Assembly (NCBI GenBank): GCA_905250125.1
Contig: CAJNOL010000041.1
Coordinates: 276,565 to 340,564 of the forward strand
Direction of reading: 5' to 3'
Length of the DNA stretch: 64,000 nucleotides
Source: Rotaria sordida
Lineage: Eukaryota; Rotifera; Eurotatoria; Philodinida; Philodinidae
In this document: one piece after another, positions 38,027-49,332 of the stretch
Layout of the letters: every line of letters begins with the position of its first letter
Numbering within the stretch: the stretch's first letter is position 1
The notes under the pieces: generated by a model
Told to the model about the DNA's origin: nothing
Databases searched by the model: none
What the model saw: the letters and a program-made list of their open reading frames with translations, nothing else
Program-made: the position numbers and the translations under genes

Positions 38027-39675
38027 GTGTATCTTATTCTGTTTGTTTCGTCTTATGAATGAAGGGGAACACTTCAGTTCATAACAATGAAAAAAAAAAA
38101 ATTGAAATTTTTTTTTTCTTTTTACAAATCGAATATTTATTTAAGGCAAGGCATCGTAGTGATAGTCAAGTAAATAATTGTGAAACCAAAACAGTAGTTG
38201 GAAATGAATTAGTAACTAGGAAATGGAAAGATATTAAAGTGGATGATATGATACGATTAGAAAATAATGAATTTGTTACTGTAAGATATTTATGAATATT
38301 TAAAAAAAAAAAAAAAAAAAAGAAGAAATTGTGTTTATTTAGACTGATATTGTTCTTATATCAACAAGTGAACCAAATAGTCTTTGTTATATAGAAACAG
38401 CTGAATTAGATGGTGAAACAAATCTTAAAGCACGACAAGTTTTAGAAGAAACATGTGCTCTTGAAGATCATATTGATCAATTGTCGAATTTTCATGGTAG
38501 AAATATTAAAATTAAAATTTACTTAATTGAGTTTGTTTTTTTTTCTCTAGTGAGAATTGAATATGAATCACCAAATAATAATCTTGAACGATTTGAAGGA
38601 AATTTAACATGAAAAGGAAAAACATTACCATTAAAAAATGATAATGTTCTTTTACATGGCACTAGGCTAAGAAATACACAATGGGATTTTGGAAGTAAAT
38701 TACTTGAGGAAATTTTTTTTTAAATATTTTATTTTTGTTTTTTTTTTGTTTTTCTAAATTTCAGTTGTTTGTTATGCTGGTCCAGATACGAAATTAATGA
38801 AAAATAATGGAAAAGCAAAATTTAAACGAACTAAAATTGATTATTTACTTAATCGCATCATTCTTGGTGTAAGAATATAAATATTTTTGTAGGTTGTTTT
38901 TTTTTTTGAACTAAATTATTTCTTTTATGTAGATCTTTCTTTTCTTATTAATAATGTGTGCAATAATGACAATCTGTAGTGACTTTTGGGAATTATTTGT
39001 TGGTTATGATTTTTCTATATATTTACCATGGGAAACATATGTATCTACTAATCAACAGATTGATGCACTTGAAATAAGTTTATTAGTATTTTTATCATAT
39101 ATAATTATATTAAATATTGTTGTATCAATATCACTTTATGTTAGTGTTGAATTTATATGTTTATTACAATCTAAATGGATTGATTGGGATATTAAAATAT
39201 ATTATGAACTAAATAATGTACAAGCACAAGCTTGTACAACAACATTAAATGAAGAATTAGGACAAATTGAATATATTTTTTCGGATAAAACAGGAACATT
39301 AATACAGGTAATTTTAAGAATAAAGAATTTAATTTTTTGTTTAAATAATCTTCAACGAAGATTTTTATATCTAGTAGATCTTGAAGAAATTAGTAAATCT
39401 TCAAAAACGATAACTATTTTTGCGAAATCTTTAATCTATGTATTAGTAAAATCTTGACTTGTTTATTGATATATATATATATATATAACATGATGAAAAT
39501 ACTACGATAGAATATCGAAAAGACACGTATCATGTACGAGGAAAAATATCCAGGTGTCGCACGCCGTTTGATCCCTTATTTTGGTTACGAATAGAGCTTA
39601 TTCAAAACAAGAAAATTTTTAAAAGACTTCGGGCCCATGCATTACCCAACTAGAGCTATGATCGTATTAGTAGAT

Positions 39676-40110
39676 TTTCGGTCTCTGAGCTAGTTTTTCA
39701 TCTAAAATTTTGCCTATTGACTCATCTCAAGGTTGCTAGAGTATCGTAAAAATTTCAGCACAAACAAATATATTCTTCTTGAGATATCAAGTATTTAATG
39801 AATGTTTATATACGACAAAGAAAGCTATAAAATGAAGTTGTCTTAGACACTTGATATGTCAAGAAAAATACATTCGTTTGTGCTGAAATTTTTAAGATAT
39901 TTTAAAAGCTGTGAGACTCGTCTATCGACGAAATTTCATAAATATGAGTTGTCTGAAAAATCTGAAGCTTTAAGAAAAAAAATCTCAATAGTTTAGTCAA
40001 ACTCAAATCCTTTTAGGGTTTTTATTATAATACTATGTAGTATCTATAGACACAAAAAAATCATTGAAATCGGAATGGAGCAGCTGAAGAGATTCCTTCA
40101 TGAGCCTAGA
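39676..40110. repeat. Foldback repeat in the large intron of the P4-ATPase remnant (dispersed repeat copy 2)
   Basis: 39743-39797 is inverted relative to 39847-39901 (shared AAAAATTTCAGCACAAAC and TTGA.ATATCAAG). Weaker pairing continues outward. The part 40012-40105 matches the dispersed repeat at 6007-6100. Confidence 0.6.
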
Positions 40111-40929
40111 AGCGGAAAACCTATTAAAACGGTAATAACTCTGATTGGATAATGCATGAACTCGAGCTTATTTTTGGTTTTCTCAGTTTTTATTTACACT
40201 GCAAAAAAAATTATAATTTCCTTATAGTCTAAAGCATAATAACTTGTTTTCATATCGCAAGTAAATATTTAACTAATTCGAGAATCGATTTATATGAATT
40301 AGAAATGATTGTATATTATTGAGAAAACTAACTCTGTGTAAATAAATTCATAGAATAAGTAATAGGCGAGGAAAGACTCTTAGCAATATTTTGTTTTTTT
40401 TAAGAAAATTATTTTTTTACCGTTGTTTATGCTACTTCGAAGTGAATATGCTGATTCTGAATATTATCTTCGTTGTGTGTTAATAAAAAATAAAATGAAG
40501 AAATTTTTTTTCTTGTAAACCTTGAGCTAATTTAGAATTTTGCTATTGAAAAATTTTATGAACGCTAAAGAACTATTTCAAAGTCAATCAGTAGAAAGTT
40601 CATTTTTATTTCTTCTATTCTTTATATCTATTCGGAGCATTTCATAGATACTAAATCTTATGATTATTCATCAATCTGAAACATTTCAATCAGATTATAT
40701 CAATTCTATTGTCGATATTAGATTAATTATTAATATCAATTTTAGAAATTAAAACGTTGTTTTTTTTTTTTTTCTAAGATGTTGTTAGTCAAAAGAAAAT
40801 ACTTTATTTTTATGAAATTATTTCTATTCTTGTTAAAAATTACGTTCAAAAAAAATTCCAAGTTTTATTATATTTAAAAACTGTGCGTTATAAATATAAA
40901 TGCATGTTTTCTTTTTCGAATTATCATTT

Positions 40930-41640
40930 ACCAATGCTCTAGAATGTTTTATTTAGCTGCTGTAAAATCATCTCCTGATAAATAGTTCAGACACTGATGG
41001 AGAATAAGATGGATAATAAAGCAATTCATATTTCAAATCATGAGTAATAGAAGATATAAAGTGTAGTGAAGCATTATCATAATGCAAAATGTTACTAGCT
41101 GAAATTAAATCTTGCCGTTGCTTTTTAATTTTTGGATGAAATTCTTCTAGCAAAAGATGTACGTACTATAGTATAGTAATGGACATATTCAGTAATATGT
41201 ACTGTTTGAGAATTACCCTATTATGTTTCAAGAAAAATGAATATAAAACTTTGCCAACAGACTTTTCTTCTTGTAGTTTTGTTGTTGATGGTGAATCAAT
41301 TAGCTTGTTTTCATTGTTGTCAAAAATTCTTTATATATTTGAACACGTTTGTCTCATTGATCAAATGTTAGTAAATGCATATAACATGCCTAGAATATTC
41401 GCTATTAGCTGAATTATAATTCGATGGTCTTCTATTACTAGATTTTCAATAGGTTTAATAGTTGTTTCATCTCCTGCAGTAATTGATCAGTCCATCCTAG
41501 AATCATTATCAATGTTTAACTATTCATCCTTAAAGTGACGAGTCCATTGAAATACTCTATGATACTTGACATAATCAACTTTCAATAAATTTTCATTACA
41601 TATTCTCTATGAAATAATAAGAGCAAGAAAATAGATAGGA
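40930..41640 (-). pseudogene. Mariner-family transposase relic
   Basis: Broken minus-strand frames carry the mariner order of motifs. First comes a helix-turn-helix-like segment (RVFQWTRHFKDE, then DNDSRMD), then an ENLVIEDHRIIIQLIANILG-like helix, then VLYSFFLKHNRVILKQYILL. The catalytic block with HYDNASLHF and LLYYPSYSPSVSELF comes last, where the family has HDNA.PH and the P.YSPDL.P.D segment. Several stops and internal losses make it dead. A possible end (CGGAACTTTTTCAACGACTC) lies at about 41895-41925. Confidence 0.7.
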
Positions 41641-43059
41641 TATATTGATAATGATTAGTGTTGATTTCATCTCTGGATGAGTGACTTTTCAAAACAAGAA
41701 GCTTTATTATTGAACGATGTTCAAGTTTTTAATTTGACATCAGTGCATTTAAGTAGATCTGAAAAAAATTATTATTCTGGTACATAAATGTTTAATCAAT
41801 TCAAAACTTATGATGTCAATAGATAGAAAATTGTGTGAACTATGAATAGACAACTATTTCAAAATAATAGTACTTTTTGTTGTTTTTAAATAAAATCAGT
41901 ATCGGAACTTTTTCAACGACTCTTGTAATACTTTTGTATAAAAGAAAAACTTTAGTTCAATTTTTTTTTTCTTAATTAATAAAAAGTTCATTTATCATTA
42001 TATTTAGAATATAATGACATTTAATAAATGTTCAATACGAGAAAAACTTTATGATTATGTAACTGATGAAGCTGGTAATGAAATACAAGATACTGAAGTA
42101 CGATTTAATTTTTTTTTTTGTTATAAAATGAAATTTATTTTCTAAAATTCATGAAATTATATTATAGAAATTAAAACCAATTGAATTTGAAGAAAAAGAA
42201 AAAGATGATTATTTTCAATGGTATAATCAAATATTACTTGATACTATTAAAAACAATGATAAAGATGTAAATAATTTTTTTGCATTATTATCTCTTTGTC
42301 ATACGATTATGCCCGAAGAAAAAGATGGAAAAATTATATATCAAGCACAATCATTTGATGAAAATGTACTTGTTTCTGCATCACGTACATTTGATTTTGT
42401 ATTTCTTGTACGTTTTATAAATTTTAAAAAAACAAAAATAATGATCATTGATTATTGTATCTTCTTCTCTTTGTTAGGGTCGTACTTAAAGTCGTATTAC
42501 AGTTCGATTTCGAGATAAAGAAGAAACATATGATTTATTGAATATACTTAATTTTGATAATGATTGCAAACGAATGTCGGTGAGTATTTTAAAAAAATCC
42601 AGTTTTTGATTGTTTTAATAATTTGATTTTTGTTTTTCTATTTGATAGATTATTGTTAAAAAAGATGGAAAATTAGTTTTATATTGTAAAGGTGCTGATA
42701 GTAAAATAAAAGAACGTTTAGACTCATCAGAAAAAGATATAATGACTGAAACAGATGAACATTTAAATGTAAATGAAATTTTCAATTTTTAATCTTATAA
42801 TTATTTTTTGTTTGTTTGTCTTGTAGAAATTTGCTACGGAAGATTTTCGTACACTTTATTTAGCATATAGAGAATTGAATGAAAGTGAATATAGAGAATG
42901 GTCTGAAAAAATGAATCAAGCAAAGTATGTTTATTACTTCAAATAAAACTCAACAGAGCAATCATAAGAGTATTGGATGTGCTCGTGCAATATCTCTTGT
43001 GTTAGTATTTGAGTTTCTGGGATATCTGGAGAAGACATTATATGTGGTTCGATTCGATT

Positions 43060-43487
43060 TAGGTATGCACCAGTTCCAGTTTTATACTGGTCAACTGGTA
43101 CTCATTTAGTTGGTTGAGCAATATTTATTTTTTGTTTTTTTTTTTCAAGTCAGTTTAATGCTTAAATTACTACTAGTTATCATTCAAAACATATTCTTCT
43201 TTTCATCATAACCAGTGGAAACAATAAAAGAGATCTAATAGCCAAATGACTAACTGCATAATCAAAAAAAATTTATAATAAAATAAGTATGATTGTGAAT
43301 GAGAGTGTAGAAAAAATCTTATCGATAGAGCAAAGAATATGTTCTGAATGATAATTAGTAGCGATTTAGGCATGCACCAGTACGAAATCAATAAGCCGGA
43401 AAAAACCATCATCCATACATATTTATTACTATTTTTAAAGCAGTACTAAATGAATAACACCCAATTATTGGAATTGGTACATGCCTA
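43060..43487. mobile_element. TAGG-ended MITE in an intron of the P4-ATPase remnant
   Basis: The left end TAGGTATGCACCAGTTCC matches the inverse of the right end, TAGGCATGTACCAATTCC. A third end-like sequence (TAGGCATGCACCAG) lies at 43367, so a nested or composite insertion is possible. Target duplications are not clear. Confidence 0.5.
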
Positions 43488-43535
43488 GTTCAGTTCGATT
43501 CCGAAAAAAAACATGGATCGATCCTATCTGTCACT

Positions 43536-43679
43536 AGTATGTATTGTCCAAAATCATCATTTATCACACTTAAACACTGTATCGAAACAGAAAATAGCAA
43601 GAAATCGACCCACATAACGGGCACCGGAACATTTGATACATTTAGATATGAGAAATAGTAATTTTGGACAATACATACT
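43536..43679. repeat. Inverted repeat with 19-bp perfect arms
   Basis: AGTATGTATTGTCCAAAAT at 43536-43554 is exactly inverted at 43661-43679, with about 106 bp between. It lies directly beside the TAGG-ended MITE. Confidence 0.8.
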
Positions 43680-45678
43680 GGTTCAAACCACAAAATGCCG
43701 CTTCCTAGCCTACCTGACTAAGAGAACAAAATTTAGGTCGGAGAATCAACTAAGAGTAAGGACTGACTCTGCAGATAGTTGGCTCTCTTTTGATATCATT
43801 AACATTTATTTTATGCTATCAATAGACATATCTGATGGTTTAAATAAATTCTGGTAGCCTCTCAATATTTATTTCATCAATTACGATAATTGAAGAACAT
43901 AGATCAGTTTTCATTAAGACTAAAATTTATAATCTATGAATTAATAAATCAAAAAAGAAAGAATAGATTTGAAAATTTTTATTCTTCAATAAAAGAATTT
44001 TTCTTCTTTAGTACGAGTATGGAAAAACGAGAAGAAAAAGTCAAAGATGCATATGAACAAATAGAAAATCATCTCAAATTAATTGGTGCTACAGCTATCG
44101 AAGATAAATTACAAGATGGTGTACCTCAATGTATTGAACGTTTAGCATGTGCTGGTATTAAAATTTGGGTTTTAACTGGTGATAAAATTGGTAAATTAAA
44201 TTTCTATCTTTTTTTTTTGTCAATTGAACATTTTCTTTTTTTTTAGAAACCACTTATAATATTGGTCTATCATGTCGTTTGTTAACAAATGATATGGAAA
44301 CTTTTTTTTATTGAAAAAGAAAATGAAGATGGTATTGAAAAAAAATTAAAAGAAATTCGAAATAGAATGATTAGTAAAATTGAACAATTATTTGATGTTC
44401 ATATTGACAATAAAGACAAAAGACTTGATTGAAAAGATTGGGGAATTGATGTTATGAAATTTGATCAATATAGAAGAAATGATAATAATACGAATAATGG
44501 TAATGCAAAACGTTCAAATGGTCATGCAACAACAACAATGGATACAAATCCTAATGAACATGAATAATTTGAAGGTTTTGGTTTATTAATTACAGGTCAA
44601 GCATTAGGATATGCATTAGAAAATAAATTAAAAATGAAATTTCTTGAACTTGGTACAATGTGTAAAGCTGTTGTTTGTTGTCGTGTAACACTATTACAAA
44701 AAGCTCAAGTTATTGAATTAGTTATGCAAAATGAAAAAAAAACTACATTAGCTATTGGTGATGGTGCTAATGATGTATCAATGATACAAAGTATGAAACA
44801 AAAAAAAAACAAACAAACATTTTTGTTTTATATTCAAGAAAAATAAAAATGTTTTTTTTTTTGTTTTGTAGAAGCACATATTCGAGTTGGTATTAGTGGA
44901 CAAGAAGGTCGACAAGCTGTTTTAGCAAGTGATTATAGATTTGGACAATTTCGTTTTCTTGAAAGATTATTATTGGTTCATGTTCGTTGGTCATATTTAC
45001 GAATTTCAAAATTTTTACGTTATTTTTTCTATAAAAATTGTGCATTTACATTATGTCATTTTTGGTTTGGATTTTTTTCGGGTTTTTCAGCACAAGTAAG
45101 TTATAAAGAGAATTAAAAAAATAGAATTATTTCATTTCCTCATTATTAGACAATATATGATCCATTCTTTGTGGCAGCATATAACGTTTTCTTTTCTTCA
45201 TTATCAGTTCTGGCATTAGGTGTTTTCGATCAAGTATGTCAAACATTAATTTCTATTTTCTATATATTATCGAAAAAATATTTTTTCAATTTTTTTAAGG
45301 ATATTAGTGCTCTTTTTTTTCAAAAAAAAAAAAGATTTACAAGTCTTTTTGATTTATGCGGTCTAAAAATGTCTTTCACGCCTTTCATATGTGCTGTCAT
45401 GACTGTACCACCAATAGAATCAGCTCATAATGAATAGAAATGATACACCCAATATATTTTTTTTCTTCTAAAGGAAATTAATATTGCTGCTTATTAGAGT
45501 AAAAATTATGGTATAGAATCGGTGTGTTTGTCATAGTGCATAAATAGGTTACATTATTTGATTCGAACAAATAAACAATAAACGATCGTACAATAGACTA
45601 TGAATTAGCTCTTTCTTTGTGATCTATTCTTTTTTAGTTCGTCCGCCACGAATATATAAATATGCGGAATTTTATTCA

Positions 45679-46193
45679 ATGATCAGGAACATACATAGTG
45701 GTGAATATCGTGGTGAACATCGTGATTATTTTACCAGAAATAATGTGCAAGCCAAAGTACGCGGTAATATTTTTTTAACTAAGTATTTTTATTTTAATAT
45801 TTTTTTTTAACAGTTAAAGAAAAACTAATTAGTTCCTCAATTAGTTCCTCATGGTTATGAATATGATTTATATATACACATCGTATTTATTTGTAGATTA
45901 GTAAGAAACAGAATTTCTTATCTAAAAGTAATTTGATTGCTTTTTTTTAGAATATGGAAGTCAAGAAAACTGCTGCACAATTACTACAAGAGATCGCCCA
46001 AAAACACACGCAAGAAAAGATTGCAGATCAACTCAAAATTGCATCACTCGAAGTCGAAAATAAATTACTTCGTGAAGCATTATTCAACAACAATCAACAA
46101 TCAACGTCGTCATTCAACAACATGGTTTATGGTATTGTTCAATATGCTCCGGTGTTAATTGGCTTATTAATGGTTATTCATTACTGGAAATGA
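45679..46193 (+). CDS. Small coiled-coil protein with C-terminal membrane anchor, about 106 aa
   Basis: Two exons (coding part from ATG 45679 to 45756, and 45951-46193) join in phase 0 across a GT-AG intron and end in TGA. The acceptor TTTTTTAG at 45636-45637 precedes the first exon, and an upstream coding exon is possible because the frame is open to the acceptor. The second exon encodes a charged heptad-like helix (LLQEIAQKHTQEKIADQLKI, then LEVENKLLREAL). It ends with a hydrophobic segment (YAPVLIGLLMVIHYW) at the extreme C-terminus, the layout of a tail-anchored protein. The family is not recognised. It is the only gene inside the 20.5-kb block without visible damage. Confidence 0.6.
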
Positions 46194-48328
46194 ATATCAA
46201 AATGGACATGGACATAAATATGGACAATTTTTTTTTTCTAAAATTGTAAAGGAATTGATTTCCTCTTTTTCATTCCTGTAACGTTGTGTTTCTTTCTTGT
46301 AAGTTCAATTTCATCAAATAAAAATAGAAATGATGCCTATTAATATCAATACATTATATTTTATACAGTTAACAACAATAATAGTAAAAAAAAAAAGTCT
46401 CAACATAATAAAATAGGCGTCGGTTCTCTTTGAGCGATCCACTAATTAAATTCTCATAGCATTATAATGCAATGCGCATGTATCGATTGAGAGTGTAGAA
46501 GGATCGATCAGATAAATTCACATGGAATACAATAATAAATGATCTAGATGAATTAATTATTTTGTCATCTATAAGATATGAATTAAACTGTTGATCATTA
46601 TCAATCATATACATTCGACCAGAATTGCCTCTTACAGCTGATTGACAACTAATTTCATATGTACCATTAAGACTTTGGACACAATAACGTGCATGATCAA
46701 ACAATATATATTTGATCAACAACACGTTTTTATTGTGCACAAAAAACAAATTAACACAAATAACGAATACATAATTTTCCAAAAAAAAAAAAAAAAAAAG
46801 TCAAAACTTGAAGTGAATATACCAAGTTATCAAATTTTCTTTGTTTTTATTTCATCAAACACTGAGATAAAAAAAAGATAAAAATGCTTTCGCTGTTCAT
46901 TCATATCAAGAAAAAAAAACAATAAGCAGAGTGGCAAGTCAGACAGACTTGAAACCCTGGAACTATCATTCCTTATCTTTTCTATCGATCACCTCGATTG
47001 GTAGATATCTTTCTTTTCTTTGTTTATATTCATCTTTTTGTTTATTCGAGGACATCGAAATTTTCCACTCTTATATTATATATTCGAGGACATCGAAATT
47101 TTCCACTCTTATATTATATATTCGAGTACATATTGTTTTGCGCGTTCTCTCCTTTCTTTTATCTTTCTCTTTTTCTCTCTTTTTGTTGTGGTCCATATAT
47201 GAACTATATGTCTATGTTTTATTCGGTGGATAAAAAAAAAAAAGAAATAAAAATAACAATAAAAATAAAAAATATCATATCAACTATTGATTTTGTCGAT
47301 CTAGCCCAGCAAATCCGGAAGAAAACAAAAGGCAAGATTGACACAGAGGAATAGTTGAGATTCTTGAGCGGTACACATCGAGATGAAAAACTTTTCTTGC
47401 AAAATGCATTTGACAAATTCGAGAAAGATTTTATATGACATCAACTGTCAATTTACTTGGTTTTTAATCAAACTAAATTATTAAAAAAATCATAGTTTAA
47501 GGAGAAAATGTATAGATAATCTTATCAAGCATATTTTGTTGATTGGTCATCGGCTGTCGAAATTGTCTTTGACTAAGTATTTTAGCTATCTTTTGTGCAC
47601 TCCATGTTTTCATTGTGGTAGTTGTCTCTCAAGATGAGATTATTAACTATAGAGTACAACTTGCTCTGCTTTTGATTGATCTATTCAAAACCATATATAA
47701 GTTGAATGAGTATATTGGAAAACAATAGAATTTCTGATGTTCTATTTTGAAATAAAGTTCTTTGGACAATACTATCCACATGAAGTGCCGCAGCTTGTAT
47801 AGAAGATTTTACTTCTGAAAAAATTCTCATTCTATCAGTATCAAAGTGAGATGCATTGCTAGAGTACAGTTACATATTAAATGATGATGCAAAACATTTC
47901 TGCTTAGTGACATGGATAATTATTATTTCCTCTGCATTATTTTAGTTACAACTTTACAGAAAACAGTTTTGCAGGCAATTATCCATCTATCTGTTTGCTT
48001 TTAAAAAAGTATCATGTACAATGAGCTTTCATTTATGAGTATTTATTAAGTGATTCAATAAAGATCAAGAAACTTTTTTTCAATGTCATAAGTCACATTA
48101 CATCTTCTCCGTAAATTATTTTTTATGATACGATTCATCGAATACTTCATTGTTCAAAAAAATTTATCATATAAAATATAACATTGCATATAGACGGCTT
48201 GTGATTACTAACCTTTGTCTTTTTATTGTAATTGTCAGGCTTTTAGTCTCATCCATCTGTCATTTTAAAAATATGACTGGCTAATAAACAAAGTATATAT
48301 ATAACCTTTGAAAAAATGCTTTATTATT
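46194..48328. other. Gene-poor stretch between the anchored protein gene and PTAR1 remnant
   Basis: No firm gene is seen. A minus-strand frame at 46462-46710 has gene-like composition (ISCQSAVRGNSGRMYMIDND) but no identifiable family or start. A 38-bp tandem repeat lies at 47044-47131. If the block formed from a circle, the closure point should fall between the 3' end of the P4-ATPase remnant and here. Confidence 0.45.
47044..47131 (+). repeat. 38-bp tandem duplication, 2.3 units
   Basis: Two identical 38-bp units beginning ATTCGAGGACATCGAAATTT lie at 47044-47081 and 47082-47119. A 12-bp partial third follows. Identity suggests a recent slippage or duplication. Confidence 0.9.
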
Positions 48329-49219
48329 TTAATCTCGAAATAGTTTTCCATCACTCGATAAAAGCGTATTTAACAATCGAGAAAATATATTAGAAAAAAA
48401 ATTCTTTTCAAATATTTTCACAAAATATAATTCTTTCATTAATAATTGTTTTTGATCTATTGATATGAATTTTAATGCTAAAAAGATTAATGTTTGTCTA
48501 TAAATCCATAATAATTCTCTATCAAAATAGAATTTTAACATATTTTCATTAATTTTCAATTCTTGTTCAATTAAATTTTCATTGACATTTTTTTTCGATA
48601 AAAGAAAAGTACGAAATGAAAATCCACTTGAATCTGAAATATTCTTTTCTAACCATAAACGATTTCGATCTAATTCTTCATCAATATTAATATTTCAGTA
48701 TTGAATAATCCATCGACGATATAATCATGATGCATAATTAATAATATGTAATTCAGCTGTTCGATCACATATTTCTAATTCTTTATTAATTGATATATTA
48801 TTAATATTTTCTTGTTTTAATATCCAACGTCTATATCGAAATAATTGTTCACTTTTAGGTTTTAAATGCAAAAGAACTTCCAAAAATTGAAGTTCATCTT
48901 GAATATTTATTACATTCGATAACACTAAACGTCGACGTATATTCCAACTTGTTAAACATTCAGTTACATAACAAAGTAAAACACGTGTTAAAATATTTAA
49001 TTGTGAGTTATCTTGATAATGTTTTGAAAATATAAATGAATAACATAAATTAACAATTGGTTTTATTTCATAAAGATTTAAACATAAATAAATATTTTCT
49101 TCACAATGACAATAGACTGTATATTCATCAGTTGATGTTAATGGCATAAATTCAATTGATTTACATTGTTCAATAGATGATGAAAGTAATGAAAGCAGAG
49201 ACCAATCTGTTACAGACAT
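48329..49219 (-). pseudogene. PTAR1: PTAR1 (prenyltransferase alpha-subunit repeat protein), full length with two TGA codons
   Basis: PTAR1 is the alpha-type subunit of geranylgeranyltransferase type III. From MSVTDWSLLS the frame runs about 297 codons without an intron. It shows TSWNIRRRLVL, PKSEQLFRYRRWILKQ, ELHIINYAS-stop-LYRRWIIQ, ISDSSGFSFRTFLL and ELLWIYRQTLIF, which follow human PTAR1 in order. Only two codons break it. TGA at 48725-48727 sits where the repeat has its Trp (NYxAW), and TGA at 48695-48697 follows RRWIIQY. TGG is used for Trp elsewhere in the gene. It lies directly downstream of the Neuralized 3' exons. Confidence 0.88.
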
Positions 49220-49332
49220 GTGAAGTATTTTTTAACCTGAAAATATTTTATTTGGATTTGTATTTTATTAAAGAAAATTGATCATAGAATTTATTTTTTT
49301 TTTTATATAAAAAATATGACAAAAAAAATATT

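Larger units (their letters stand above)
37326..45310 (+). pseudogene. ATP8B: Class-1 P4-ATPase (ATP8B-like phospholipid flippase), degraded and truncated
   Basis: P4-ATPases flip phospholipids to the cytosolic leaflet. Exons from MNKIPFLKKK onward give [36 protein letters not shown], the phosphorylation site SDKTGTL (about 39280), [36 protein letters not shown] and [12 protein letters not shown], ending at LALGVFDQ (45233). The last membrane segments are missing. Defects are TGA at 38610-38612 in place of the Trp of the LxWKGK segment, TAA in GRT-stop-SRITV, an extra T in a T8 run at about 44302, TGA in RLD-stop-KDWG and TAA in NEHE-stop-FEGF. Two introns are swollen by repeats: 39309-42007 (mariner relic, foldback) and 42926-44010. 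The donor beside DASDDIV is followed by a tRNA-like sequence. Confidence 0.92.

Noticed and set aside
45301..45437. Downstream P4-ATPase exons after FDQ
   Set aside because: Only a short, unmatched frame follows the acceptor-like AAG; no family membrane segments are found up to the next gene.
47020..47354. Overlapping plus-strand ORFs at 47 kb
   Set aside because: They are three frames of the same 38-bp tandem repeat and T-rich DNA.
30494..49219. Reassignment of TGA to Trp in this genome
   Set aside because: TGG is the Trp codon in all genes here, and TGA ends the anchored-protein and 64-aa genes. The TGA codons sit in genes with frameshifts and TAA stops as well.
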